A DNA stretch of 42,208 nt, taken from the NCBI GenBank assembly GCA_024645045.1, contig JAHEGO010000008.1, forward strand, positions 1 to 42,208, written 5' to 3'. This stretch comes from Sphingobacteriaceae bacterium. GTDB taxonomy: Bacteria; Bacteroidota; Bacteroidia; Sphingobacteriales; Sphingobacteriaceae. The translations under genes and the position numbers were made by a program. This document shows, piece by piece, positions 1 to 9,000 of this stretch (positions within the stretch are counted from its first letter, which is position 1; every line of letters starts with the position of its first letter). The notes under the pieces are model-generated. The model was not told the origin of the DNA, made no database searches, and saw nothing but the letters and a program-made list of their open reading frames with translations.

Positions 1-1319
1 AAACTAAACCTTTTTATGATAAAGCACAATTAGCAAAAAAATATACTGGCGAGTTAGATACATACATTGAAGGTATCAAAACAGAATTAACTGAATTAGC
101 TGGTGGTATTGATGAAGAGTCTGGAGATATTGCGAAAAGAAGTGACATGGAAATTGGTACGCAATTGATGTTGACTTCTAAAAGGGGATCGCAATTGAAA
201 GCAAAAATTTTAGAAACAAGAGCTAAATTAATGGACTTAGTAGATCCAAAAGATCGTGCAGAGTTTGATTTTAGTTTAAATGCGGTTGAGCCTCCTAAAG
301 ATAAAGAAGGCGTTAAGAAAACTTGGGAAGAGAAAAACTTCCAAGGCGTTCCGGTAACTGCAGTGGTTACTTTACTTTCTAAAAACCAAAACGACAATAA
401 AAATGCGGAAGCAGAAGTAGTTAAATACTTATTAAGCAAAATTAATGCAACCGACTTTAAATTTGATCAATTAGAGGCAACAGTAGTTGCGCCAACAAGT
501 TATGTATTGGTTGGACAAACCTATGAAGCAGACGTATTTATTTCTGCATCTAGTAAGTCACAAGCACCAAACATTGTTGTAGGTGGACGTTCATTGCCAG
601 TTGAAAATGGAAAAGGTAAATACAAAGTTACACCAACACAAGAAGGATTTATTAAATGGGGTGGTGTAATCAATGTGAAAGGTCCAGATGGAGCAATCAA
701 ACCTTATAAATTCGAATCAGAATACCAGGCAGCAAAACCAACTGCGGTAATTTCTGCAGACAAAATGAACGTACTTTACATCGGTGTAGATAACCCTATT
801 TCGGTTTCAGTACCAGGTATGCCAAAAGAAAAATTACGTGCATCAATTGTAGGTAAGGGCGCATTAACTGGCGGAAATGGTAAATACATTGCAAGAGTAT
901 CAGAAGCTGGAAAAGTAATGATTTCTGTAAGCGGTGAGGTTTCTAAAGGAAATGTAAAACAATTAGGTGGAATGGAATACCGTGTAAAACGTGTACCAGA
1001 TCCAGTTGCTAAAGTTGGCGGTATTACAAGTGGTCCAATGAATGCATCTCAATTGAGAGCACAAAGAGGGGTGTTTGCAGTATTAGAAAACTTTGACTTC
1101 GACTTAAAATTCAATGTTAAATCATATACAGTTACCATTATCAGAGCAAGACAAGACCCTTTAAGAATTTCTGTATCGGGTGCTGGTATTACTCCTGAAG
1201 TAGTAAGTGCAATGAATGCGTTGGGTCCAAAAGATAAAGTATTATTCGATGACATTATCGCTTCTGGTCCAGATGGATCTAACAGAAGATTAAACAGTGT
1301 TATTATTAGTGTGCAATAA
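1..1319 (+). CDS. gldM: GldM, type IX secretion/gliding motor protein (5' end outside window)
   Basis: GldM forms, with GldL, the inner-membrane motor that powers the type IX secretion system and gliding; its large periplasmic part reaches toward the GldK/GldN ring. The reading frame is open from base 3 to the stop at 1317-1319 with no start in the first bases, so about 438 residues are visible. The family usually has a little over 500 residues, so the N-terminal transmembrane helix and the start lie outside. What is visible is all periplasmic: a helical first part followed by beta-rich Ig-like segments with many Gly, Val and Lys residues, ending in GSNRRLNSVIISVQ. The next gene, 17 bases on, is gldN, which matches the conserved gldK-L-M-N order and is the main support for the name. 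An ATG at 147 is internal and is not the start. Confidence 0.9.
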   Translation, partial: TKPFYDKAQLAKKYTGELDTYIEGIKTELTELAGGIDEESGDIAKRSDMEIGTQLMLTSKRGSQLKAKILETRAKLMDLVDPKDRAEFDFSLNAVEPPKDKEGVKKTWEEKNFQGVPVTAVVTLLSKNQNDNKNAEAEVVKYLLSKINATDFKFDQLEATVVAPTSYVLVGQTYEADVFISASSKSQAPNIVVGGRSLPVENGKGKYKVTPTQEGFIKWGGVINVKGPDGAIKPYKFESEYQAAKPTAVISADKMNVLYIGVDNPISVSVPGMPKEKLRASIVGKGALTGGNGKYIARVSEAGKVMISVSGEVSKGNVKQLGGMEYRVKRVPDPVAKVGGITSGPMNASQLRAQRGVFAVLENFDFDLKFNVKSYTVTIIRARQDPLRISVSGAGITPEVVSAMNALGPKDKVLFDDIIASGPDGSNRRLNSVIISVQ

Positions 1320-1336
1320 TCTATAGACTTATAGAA

Positions 1337-2170
1337 ATGAAAAATAAATTAATCATCACCTTAATGGCCTTACTTTTTACAGTAAGTGTCTTTGCGCAAA
1401 CCGAACCACCTTTGGATGGGGTTTACCAAAAAACCAACGTAAAAATGGCTAGTGTAACTTCATATGCTCCCTTAAGAGAAGCAGATGTAATGTGGGCTAA
1501 ACGTGTTTGGCGTGTAATTGACTTGAGAGAAAAACAAAATCTCCCAATGACTTACCCTCGTGCAAAACTAATCGATGTTATTATGGATGCGGTATTAGCA
1601 GGAGAATTAACTGCATACAATCCTAATCCATCTGGACCAAAAGATTTTGGTGATGAATTTAAAGTTCCAATGACTCCTGAAGAAGTTGCTGCAATTGGCG
1701 CAGGAAGCGATACATTAGACGTAGAGCAATTGGACGGTACATTTACTAAAGAAATTTCTACGCGTACTTTAAATAGAGATGATATTGTAGCTTATCGTTT
1801 AAAAGAAGAATGGTTCTTTGATAAACAACGTTCAATCTATGAGCCAAGAATTATTGGTGTTGCACCAGTATACATCATGCGTAATTCATCTGGAGAAGAA
1901 GTTGGTAAAGCACCACTATTCTGGATCTACTTCAATGATGCAAGAAAAATTTTAGCACAAGCTGAAGTTTTCAACCGTCAAAATGATGCAGGTCGTTTAA
2001 GTTATGATGACTTCTTTGTTCAAAGATTATTCAGTAGTTATATTACTAAATGGTCTAATGAAAAAGATTACCGTATCGAAGATTATGCAACTGGAATGGA
2101 TGCATTAATTGAAGCAAATAGAATTAAATTGGAATTGTTCAATAAAGAACATGACCTTTGGGAATACTAG
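1337..2170 (+). CDS. gldN: GldN, type IX secretion ring protein
   Basis: GldN is a periplasmic protein that makes the ring complex with the lipoprotein GldK under the outer membrane and contacts the GldM shaft. The 277-residue product starts with a clear signal peptide (Lys-rich start, hydrophobic core, cleavage after VFA-Q at about residue 20). The family-typical segment VWRVIDLREKQNLPMTYP follows at about residues 55-72, with a short low-complexity linker near 95-120 and the segment with WIYFNDARKILA at about 195-207. The start follows gldM by 17 bases, so the two are cotranscribed. A strong terminator follows the stop, so gldN is the last gene of the motor operon here. Loss of GldN is known to block type IX secretion in other Bacteroidota. 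Confidence 0.93.
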   Translation: MKNKLIITLMALLFTVSVFAQTEPPLDGVYQKTNVKMASVTSYAPLREADVMWAKRVWRVIDLREKQNLPMTYPRAKLIDVIMDAVLAGELTAYNPNPSGPKDFGDEFKVPMTPEEVAAIGAGSDTLDVEQLDGTFTKEISTRTLNRDDIVAYRLKEEWFFDKQRSIYEPRIIGVAPVYIMRNSSGEEVGKAPLFWIYFNDARKILAQAEVFNRQNDAGRLSYDDFFVQRLFSSYITKWSNEKDYRIEDYATGMDALIEANRIKLELFNKEHDLWEY

Positions 2171-2185
2171 GATTTTTAAAAAAAA

Positions 2186-2227
2186 ATCAAAAAAAGTTGA
2201 TCTAATTAGGTCAACTTTTTTTTTGAT
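2186..2227 (+). terminator. Rho-independent terminator after gldN
   Basis: The sequence AAAAAGTTGA at 2191-2200 pairs with TCAACTTTTT at 2211-2220. The pairing extends inward through a T-G, a C-G and a T-A pair to an AATT loop, and outward through A/T runs to ATC/GAT. A run of nine T closes the 3' arm. It ends the gldM-gldN transcript and insulates uvrC. Confidence 0.9.
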
Positions 2228-2250
2228 AGCTTGTTAATTAAAATAAAGAA

Positions 2251-4053
2251 ATGTCTGCATTCGACTACAAAATAATATTGTCTGAAATTCCTCATAAGCC
2301 AGGGATATACCAATATTACGACGAAGTTGGAACCATTATTTATATAGGTAAAGCGAAAGACCTAAAAAATAGGGTAAGCTCTTATTTTAACAATGATCGT
2401 GTAAATGCAAAAACCAAAACGCTGGTTAGTAAAATTCGCGACATTAAATTTACCATAGTAGATACTGAAATTGATGCATGGTTATTGGAAAATGCTTTAA
2501 TTAAAAAGCATCAACCCCGCTATAATATTTTACTAAAGGATGATAAAACTTTTTCATCTATCTGCATAAAAAAAGAAAACTTCCCACGTATTTTTCCTAC
2601 TCGCAGAATCGTTAAAGATGGTTCAACTTATTTAGGCCCATATGCTTCAGGAAGAATGATGCATACCGTTTTGGAATTTATTAAAACGATGTACCCGATT
2701 CGGAATTGTAATTTAGCATTGAGCGCATCAAATATCGCTAGCGGTAAATTTAAAGTTTGTTTAGAATACCAAATCGGAAATTGCAAAGGGCCTTGTCAAG
2801 GTTTTCAAACTGAAGCAGATTACAACAAAGACATTCAAGATATCAAAGACTTATTGAAAGGAAATATTAATCCGATTCTTAATAAGCTTAAACAAAGCAT
2901 GAATGAAGCAGCTTCGTCTTTAAACTTTGAAAAAGCAGCTGCATATAAAGAAAAAATAGACACTTTAGAAAATTACCAAAGCAAGTCTACTGTAGTGAGC
3001 ACAACTATTGATGATGTGGATGTATTCTCTATTTCATCAGATGATAAAATGGCTTTTGTGAATTACCTGAAAGTGAACAAGGGTGTGATTACACAAACGC
3101 AAACCATTGAGTTGCGCAAAAAATTAGACGAAAGTGATGAAGAGCTTTTATTGTTTGCCATCAGTGATTTTAGAAATAAGTTTGAGAGTAATGCTAAAGA
3201 AATAATTGTGCCGTTTGAAATTGAGATGACTACTTCGGAGCGTATTAAATTTATAGTGCCAAAATTGGGAGACAAAAAAAACCTATTAGACTTATCTCTT
3301 AAAAATACACTCTTTTATAAAAAATCAAGATTAGATCAATACGAAAAATTAAATCCGGAAGTTAGAACCGAACGTTTATTGACGCAAATGCAAAAAGATT
3401 TGCGACTCAATCAACTTCCTGTTCACATCGAATGTTTTGACAACTCCAATTTTCAAGGAGATTATCCAGTTTCTGCTATTGTTGTTTTCAAAAATGCGAA
3501 GCCATCTAAAAAAGATTACCGTCATTTCAATGTGAAAACTGTTGTGGGGCCAAACGATTTTGCCACAATGGAAGAAGCTGTTTTTAGGCGCTATAAGAGA
3601 TTAATAGAAGAAAATGAGGATTTGCCTCAGTTGGTAGTAATTGACGGTGGCAAGGGGCAGCTATCGGCTGCTATGAATAGTTTAAAGAAACTAGGCATTG
3701 AAAAAAAATTAACCATCATAGGAATTGCTAAAAGACTCGAAGAAATATATTATCCAGGAGATTCGGTTCCATTATACATTGATAAAAAATCAGATAGTTT
3801 AAGAATTATACAACAATTAAGAGACGAGGCACATCGTTTTGGAATCACGTTTCATCGTAAGAAAAGAGATAATGGAACATTGGTTTCTGAATTGTCCGAA
3901 ATAGATGGAATTGGTAAAACAACCATTGAAAAATTATTACGCAAATTTAAATCTGTAAAGAAAATAAAAATGGCTAGCGCAGAAGAGCTAGCCACCGTAT
4001 TAAATCAAAAGCAATTAATTGCATTGCAAAATTATTTTTCAGAAACTATTTAA
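2251..4053 (+). CDS. uvrC: UvrABC system protein C, excinuclease subunit
   Basis: UvrC makes the two incisions flanking a DNA lesion after UvrA/UvrB loading in nucleotide excision repair. All expected parts are present in 600 residues, a normal length. The GIY-YIG nuclease for the 3' cut is at the N terminus (GIY at 18-20, YIG at 31-33, Arg41). A cysteine-containing linker follows (VCLEYQIGNCKGPCQG, near 170-185), then a UVR motif that contacts UvrB (near 215-245). The RNase-H-like nuclease for the 5' cut has Asp397 in ECFDNSNFQG and Asp465 in VVIDGGKGQ. A helix-hairpin-helix DNA-binding end lies near 550-600 (LSEIDGIGKTTIEKLL). The gene stands alone between a terminator and a convergent gene, and its last 4 bases overlap the end of the PBP1A gene on the other strand. 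No -7 box could be assigned with confidence in the 23 bases after the terminator. Confidence 0.97.
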   Translation: MSAFDYKIILSEIPHKPGIYQYYDEVGTIIYIGKAKDLKNRVSSYFNNDRVNAKTKTLVSKIRDIKFTIVDTEIDAWLLENALIKKHQPRYNILLKDDKTFSSICIKKENFPRIFPTRRIVKDGSTYLGPYASGRMMHTVLEFIKTMYPIRNCNLALSASNIASGKFKVCLEYQIGNCKGPCQGFQTEADYNKDIQDIKDLLKGNINPILNKLKQSMNEAASSLNFEKAAAYKEKIDTLENYQSKSTVVSTTIDDVDVFSISSDDKMAFVNYLKVNKGVITQTQTIELRKKLDESDEELLLFAISDFRNKFESNAKEIIVPFEIEMTTSERIKFIVPKLGDKKNLLDLSLKNTLFYKKSRLDQYEKLNPEVRTERLLTQMQKDLRLNQLPVHIECFDNSNFQGDYPVSAIVVFKNAKPSKKDYRHFNVKTVVGPNDFATMEEAVFRRYKRLIEENEDLPQLVVIDGGKGQLSAAMNSLKKLGIEKKLTIIGIAKRLEEIYYPGDSVPLYIDKKSDSLRIIQQLRDEAHRFGITFHRKKRDNGTLVSELSEIDGIGKTTIEKLLRKFKSVKKIKMASAEELATVLNQKQLIALQNYFSETI

Positions 4054-6263
4054 AAATCTAAGCTTGGATTAGTTGCGCCACTAGATTGTTTTTTAAATTT
4101 ATCGCAATCTATCTCTACATCTAGTCCACCAGCTGGTGCTTGAAAATCACCTTTGCTAATTTTTAATTCCGGATTTGCATACACTTTTTTCATATAGATT
4201 GCCCAAATAGGCAAAGCAGTATTTGCGCCTTCCCCTAAATTAGTAGATCTAAAATGTACCGAACGGTCTTCGGCGCCAGTCCAAACACCTGAAACTAAAT
4301 CTGGTGTAATGCCTATGAACCAACCATCGGAGTTCTCCTGAGTGGTTCCTGTTTTACCTGCAATTGGATTGGTAAATCTATACCTTGGTCCGCGCAAACG
4401 AAGCCCTGTACCTTTATCAATAACTCCTCTTAGCATATAAAGCATAAGGTATGCAGTTTGCTCACTTAATGCATCCACTTTGCGTGGAATTTTTTCGTAC
4501 AAAACATTTCCATTTTTATCTTCAATGCGTGTGATATAAACTGGTTCTGTCCATACACCTTTATTTGCATAAGTAGCATATGCACCTACCATTTCATATA
4601 ACGAAACATCTGCAGTGCCTAAACAAATTGAAGGATAAGGAGGAATTTCTGAAGTGATACCCATTTTTTTCGCAACGTTTACAACCGCCTGCGGGCCTAC
4701 TTGCTTCATCATAAATGCAGTAATAAGATTTACAGAATTAGCTAAGCCATTTCTTAAGGTCATCATCCCACCTTGTTTACCATCCGAATTTTTTGGAGAC
4801 CAATTATCAAAATCTTCAAATACAATTGGCAAGTTTGGTGCTTCATAACAAGGCGACCAACCATTGTCCATGGCAACAGTATATACAAATGGTTTAAAAG
4901 TTGAACCCACTTGTCTTTTACCCATTTTTACTTGATCATATTTAAAGTATTCGTAATTCGGACCACCCACCCATGCTTTGATTGCACCGTTGTGCGGATC
5001 CATCGACATAAAACTAGAACGTAAATACCATTTATAATATTTGATAGAATCTATCGGAGATAATGTAGTATCAATGTCTCCAGCCCAAGAAAATAAAGTC
5101 ATTTTAACAGGCGTGTCAAATATTTTTTTGATCTCTGCTTCTGCTAAACCATCGTCTTTTAATTGTTGGTAGCGATCACTTCTGCGCATCGCATTCACAA
5201 TGATATCTGTTTGTTCGCCCCAAGGAGTTTTGCCTTTCCAATGTTTGTAAAATTCGGCCTGTAAATAAGTAAGGTGCTCCTTTACTGCTTCCTCAGCGTA
5301 AGCCTGCATTCTAGAATCAATAGTGGTATATATTTTTAAGCCATCTCTATAAATATCATAAGTTTCGCCATCGGCTTTTTTATTTTCTTTACACCATGCT
5401 GTTACTTCTTGTCTTACATACTCTCTAAAATAGGTGGCCAAACCTTGGTTGTGATCTGGGCTCTGAAATTTTAAGTTTAATTCTTTGGCGCTATTTTCTG
5501 CAAGTTGTGCTTCTGATATGTAGCCGTATTTTTCCATTTGCTCTAAAACAACATTTCGTCTTTTAGTTGCTCTTTCAGGATTTTTTATAGGAGAAAAAAC
5601 AGTTGTACCTTTTAAAATACCAACCAATAATGCCGATTCGTCTATACTTAATTTGTCAGGTGTTTTACTAAAATAAGTTTTAGCAGCAGCTTTAATCCCA
5701 TAAGAGTTACTGCCAAAATCTACGGTGTTAAAATACATCGTAATAATTTCTTCTTTAGTATAGTTTCGCTCAATCTTAATAGCAGTAAGCCATTCCTTCA
5801 GTTTAATAATTCCTATATTGAATATATTTTGTTTTTTTCTTGGGAATAAATTTTTTGCTAATTGTTGGGTAATTGTACTTGATCCTCTTTTTTTACCAAT
5901 TGCACTATAGAATATAATTGCAAAGGTTCCCTTTAAATCAACACCTGAGTGTTTGTAAAACCTAACGTCTTCCGTTGCAATTAATGCGTTAACTAAATTT
6001 GGTGAAAGGTCTTTGTATTTTGCATTCGATCTGTTTTGAACAAAATAGGTGCCTAAGATATTTCCATCAGAGGAAATCACTTCTGTTGCTAAATTACTTT
6101 TAGGATTTTCTAAATCTCTAAAGGAAGGTAATTCGCCAAATAATCCAAGGGCTACACTTGTAATCAGCAATGCAAATGCCAATACGCCATATATAATTAC
6201 TTTCCAAAAAAGTTTGGTGTAATGACTAATGTCTTCCTGGCTTAGGTTTGAAGGGTTACTCAT
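4050..6263 (-). CDS. Class A penicillin-binding protein 1A (glycosyltransferase/transpeptidase)
   Basis: This is a bifunctional peptidoglycan synthase: it polymerises lipid II into glycan strands and cross-links the peptides in the periplasm. The 737-residue product has one N-terminal membrane helix (about 18-42). A GT51 domain follows, with catalytic Glu98 in ATEDVRFYKH and the RGSSTITQQLAKNLF block at about 126-140. The transpeptidase domain has the SxxK nucleophile near Ser454 (GSTFKPF), an SVN motif near 515, and KTG near 637-639. The start ATG overlaps by 8 bases the end of the SprE/PorW-like gene, which suggests translational coupling. Its 3' end overlaps uvrC by 4 bases. The short C-terminal tail ends in a Lys/Ser-rich stretch. 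I leave the symbol blank because mrcA and ponA are both used for this family. Confidence 0.96.
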   Translation of the reverse strand: MSNPSNLSQEDISHYTKLFWKVIIYGVLAFALLITSVALGLFGELPSFRDLENPKSNLATEVISSDGNILGTYFVQNRSNAKYKDLSPNLVNALIATEDVRFYKHSGVDLKGTFAIIFYSAIGKKRGSSTITQQLAKNLFPRKKQNIFNIGIIKLKEWLTAIKIERNYTKEEIITMYFNTVDFGSNSYGIKAAAKTYFSKTPDKLSIDESALLVGILKGTTVFSPIKNPERATKRRNVVLEQMEKYGYISEAQLAENSAKELNLKFQSPDHNQGLATYFREYVRQEVTAWCKENKKADGETYDIYRDGLKIYTTIDSRMQAYAEEAVKEHLTYLQAEFYKHWKGKTPWGEQTDIIVNAMRRSDRYQQLKDDGLAEAEIKKIFDTPVKMTLFSWAGDIDTTLSPIDSIKYYKWYLRSSFMSMDPHNGAIKAWVGGPNYEYFKYDQVKMGKRQVGSTFKPFVYTVAMDNGWSPCYEAPNLPIVFEDFDNWSPKNSDGKQGGMMTLRNGLANSVNLITAFMMKQVGPQAVVNVAKKMGITSEIPPYPSICLGTADVSLYEMVGAYATYANKGVWTEPVYITRIEDKNGNVLYEKIPRKVDALSEQTAYLMLYMLRGVIDKGTGLRLRGPRYRFTNPIAGKTGTTQENSDGWFIGITPDLVSGVWTGAEDRSVHFRSTNLGEGANTALPIWAIYMKKVYANPELKISKGDFQAPAGGLDVEIDCDKFKKQSSGATNPSLDF

Positions 6264-8874
6264 TGTTTTCTATATTACTTCCGTAAAATTGCAAATATTG
6301 ATTGATGTCTTTTTTTGTTTGTAATATTTTATAATTCTTATCTGATATTACAAAAACTTGATAAGTCCCTTTTGCTAATTTAATAACGTCTGGAGCTTGC
6401 TTATTTAAAGTGCTAATGTATTCTTTTGCTTTATTAATTTCTGAAAAACTAGCTACCGTTATTGTTTGTATCTTATCGCCAATTAATTCAGAGTTTACAC
6501 TTAAATTTAAAAGTGAAAATTGGAATCCGTTAAATTTACTTATTTGCAATTTCGTCTCTTTTAAAATTGCTTTATCATCTGTTGAGATTACAACCATGAA
6601 TGGGCCTCTACTTTCAAGGGAATAAGGAGAAGGTTCATTGCTCTTTGTTTCCAGTGTGGTTTTCGGATTTTTAAGCTGGTTTATTTTATTTAACGTTTCC
6701 CTAGCAATAGATGCAGCTTCAGAAGAAGGATAGTTTTTAATTAAATCATTCAATGCAATTTCAAAAGCCGGTATATTATTACTTTTAGCTTTGCACAATG
6801 CATATAGATAGGCATACTTCGGACCTATGCTGGTTGTAGCATAAGCAGTATCTACGAATTGTTTATTGCTCATCACTAATTCGTATTTAGCATCTAAGTA
6901 AAGACTATAAACGCTATCATAAAAATGCATTGCTTTTTTATTTTTCTCTTCTGCGTCAGATACAAATTTTGGATCTACAATTACTTTTGCAAAAATAGAG
7001 TTAGGGTATTCGGTAATTATTTTATTTTTATAATTATCTGCTTCTTTTTTGTTAGACAAAGCAGTATAAACTCGGTATAAGTGAAAATAGGTTTCTACTT
7101 TTAATTTATTCTCCGGAAATCTTTTTAATAATGTTTCGTAATATTTAATCGCAGCCTTAAAGTCTACAATGTCTTCTCTGTAAAATTGACCAACATTATA
7201 TAATGACATGGCAATTTTAGCATTAGAAGTTTGAATTTGATTTTCGTTTAAGGGTAAATTATTTAAGTATTTTTTTCTCAAGGCAGCAGATGCATCGCTT
7301 GCGTTTTTCCCTTCTGAAGCAGAGCTGTCAATGCTTTCACCCTGTTCGCCTGTGTTCGTATTTAAACTTGCAAAGCTTTCTTTATTCGCTCTTCTCCAAT
7401 TATCTTCTAGGGTTCTTCTGCCATATCTTTTTAAGAATTCAGAATAGCCTAAACTAACGGAAGATGTATTGTAAAAATACCATGTTGAGCTTGTCTTATT
7501 AGTATTGAATCCTTCGTTTTCAAGAATGGGTTTTGCATTCATTGATTCTTTGAGTTTGGCTAATGCTTCTTCTTCTTTTGCTTTTTGCTCCAATGATTTT
7601 TTAACCGCACGATCAATTAATTTATTTCTATCTGCTTCAGGTAGTTTAGCGACTTTTTGCAAACTGTCTTCCAGTGCAATGATATTGAGGTTATCCACTA
7701 ACTTATTTAAACTAGTTTTTCTGTTTTGTACTAGGTCGTAGTCTGGATGTGATTTTGCTAAAAAGGTACCTGCGCTGTCATAAAATATTTGCGCTAATTG
7801 ATATTTTTTATCTTCAAAATAGATGCTTGCAATTTTATAAAATGAAAGACCCTTTTGTGCGTTATTATTGATACTTGAAGCAGATGATAATTTATAGAAA
7901 ACGATTGCTTTGTCTATATCTCCTTGGTTTTCGTAGATATTAGCCAGAGAAAAATAAATCTGATCTTTAAACTCTTTATTTTTTTCATCTTTCAGCATTT
8001 TGTTCAAACTGCGTTCAATGTCTTTTTTTGATGATTTGCTTTTTGATTCAAATAATCGCGCCGCATTTATTTTTGCGTTAAAAGCCATGTCGTAGTTTGG
8101 GTTAAATTTCATTACTTTTTGATAAGCAATGGCTGCTTTCCCTGGCTCATTTATTTTTTCATAAAGCTGTGCGGTTAAATATGTATACCGCGCCTGATTT
8201 ATTTTTTTGTGTTCTAATGGAATTGCTTTTTCAAGATACTCAATCGTTTTCTCATAATTTTTTTTCACAAAATGATAATTGGCAATACTTGTAAAAAGTT
8301 CTGCCAATAGTTTTTTAGGAAAGGTTTCGCTTCCTAATGCAATATTGATAACGGATTCAGCTTGTTGAAACTTTTGTATTTCAACATAACAATTTATTAG
8401 CCAGATATATGATTTGTTTCCTGTAAAAGTGTTTTTGTATTTACCAGCAACATATTGAAACGATTCGATTGCACCGAAATAATCTTTCTTGTAATAATTA
8501 GCTCTGCCAATTTCAAAATAGCAATCGTCTGTCCAATTACTTTTTTCATGTCTTTGAATTACGAAAGATGCTTTTTTAATAGCTTCATCTAAAGGCTGGT
8601 TTCCTGCTTTAGAACCTTTTGCAGTTTCTGGTCCAGCGCCTGCTTTTTTATAAATACTTAATAATTGATCATATTGATCTTTCGCACTGCCTTCGTTTTG
8701 CGCAACTACTTGGTCAATTTTCATTTTCGCATTGAAATAGCCATTATAATGCGCAGTTATATTATGATAAGTTCTTTTCAACAAAGATGGCTTGCTGCTA
8801 GTTTTGCATGCACTTATACTGCAAAAACACAACATTAAAATAGTTAAACGAATAAGTGGGCTATTTTTTTTCAA
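6256..8874 (-). CDS. SprE/PorW-like TPR lipoprotein of the type IX secretion system
   Basis: The 872-residue product has a lipoprotein signal with lipobox SISAC and acylated Cys23. This is followed by the segment LLKRTYHNITAHYNGYFNAK, which resembles the start of SprE (Flavobacterium) and PorW (Porphyromonas). Many TPR-like helical repeats cover about residues 110-400 and 560-740, and a SPOR-like or mixed domain ends the protein (about 765-870). SprE/PorW is an outer-membrane-anchored lipoprotein needed for type IX secretion and gliding, thought to link the GldK/GldN ring to the translocon. The start must be TTG at 8874: an in-frame stop lies 12 bases upstream and no ATG would keep the signal peptide. 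The neighbour is PBP1A, overlapping by 8 bases. The family call is an inference from architecture and the N-terminal motif; a generic TPR lipoprotein is the alternative. Confidence 0.8.
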   Translation of the reverse strand: MKKNSPLIRLTILMLCFCSISACKTSSKPSLLKRTYHNITAHYNGYFNAKMKIDQVVAQNEGSAKDQYDQLLSIYKKAGAGPETAKGSKAGNQPLDEAIKKASFVIQRHEKSNWTDDCYFEIGRANYYKKDYFGAIESFQYVAGKYKNTFTGNKSYIWLINCYVEIQKFQQAESVINIALGSETFPKKLLAELFTSIANYHFVKKNYEKTIEYLEKAIPLEHKKINQARYTYLTAQLYEKINEPGKAAIAYQKVMKFNPNYDMAFNAKINAARLFESKSKSSKKDIERSLNKMLKDEKNKEFKDQIYFSLANIYENQGDIDKAIVFYKLSSASSINNNAQKGLSFYKIASIYFEDKKYQLAQIFYDSAGTFLAKSHPDYDLVQNRKTSLNKLVDNLNIIALEDSLQKVAKLPEADRNKLIDRAVKKSLEQKAKEEEALAKLKESMNAKPILENEGFNTNKTSSTWYFYNTSSVSLGYSEFLKRYGRRTLEDNWRRANKESFASLNTNTGEQGESIDSSASEGKNASDASAALRKKYLNNLPLNENQIQTSNAKIAMSLYNVGQFYREDIVDFKAAIKYYETLLKRFPENKLKVETYFHLYRVYTALSNKKEADNYKNKIITEYPNSIFAKVIVDPKFVSDAEEKNKKAMHFYDSVYSLYLDAKYELVMSNKQFVDTAYATTSIGPKYAYLYALCKAKSNNIPAFEIALNDLIKNYPSSEAASIARETLNKINQLKNPKTTLETKSNEPSPYSLESRGPFMVVISTDDKAILKETKLQISKFNGFQFSLLNLSVNSELIGDKIQTITVASFSEINKAKEYISTLNKQAPDVIKLAKGTYQVFVISDKNYKILQTKKDINQYLQFYGSNIENNE

Positions 8875-8907
8875 TCTTTTATTAGATTAGCTAATACTAA
8901 CGGATTA

Positions 8908-8915
8908 CAAATTTA
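8908..8915 (-). promoter_or_regulatory. -7 promoter box (TAAATTTG) for the SprE/PorW-like gene and PBP1A
   Basis: On the minus strand the bases read TAAATTTG, an exact match to the Bacteroidota -7 consensus TAnnTTTG. The box lies about 33 bases upstream of the TTG start at 8874, which fits a short leader. No good -33 TTG is seen at 19 bases, so the call is moderate. The rest of the 126-base divergent gap (8875-9000) shows no other clear structure. A weaker box, TTAATTTG, sits at 8985-8992 just before the M23 gene on the plus strand. Confidence 0.55.
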
Positions 8916-9000
8916 TTTTATTTCCTCAATTATTGTGGTTTTTTAATCGATATTGAAAAAGAGCTCGATTTCAAGAATTTTGGTTTAATTTGCAATATTA

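Noticed and set aside
14-439. Minus-strand open frame opposite gldM
   Set aside because: It is the shadow of the conserved gldM frame, with no plausible start region or family character.
3971-3994. Inverted repeat TGGCTAGC/GCTAGCCA near the 3' end of uvrC
   Set aside because: It lies inside well-conserved coding sequence before the stop, has an 8-base loop and no T run, so it is likely chance codon use.
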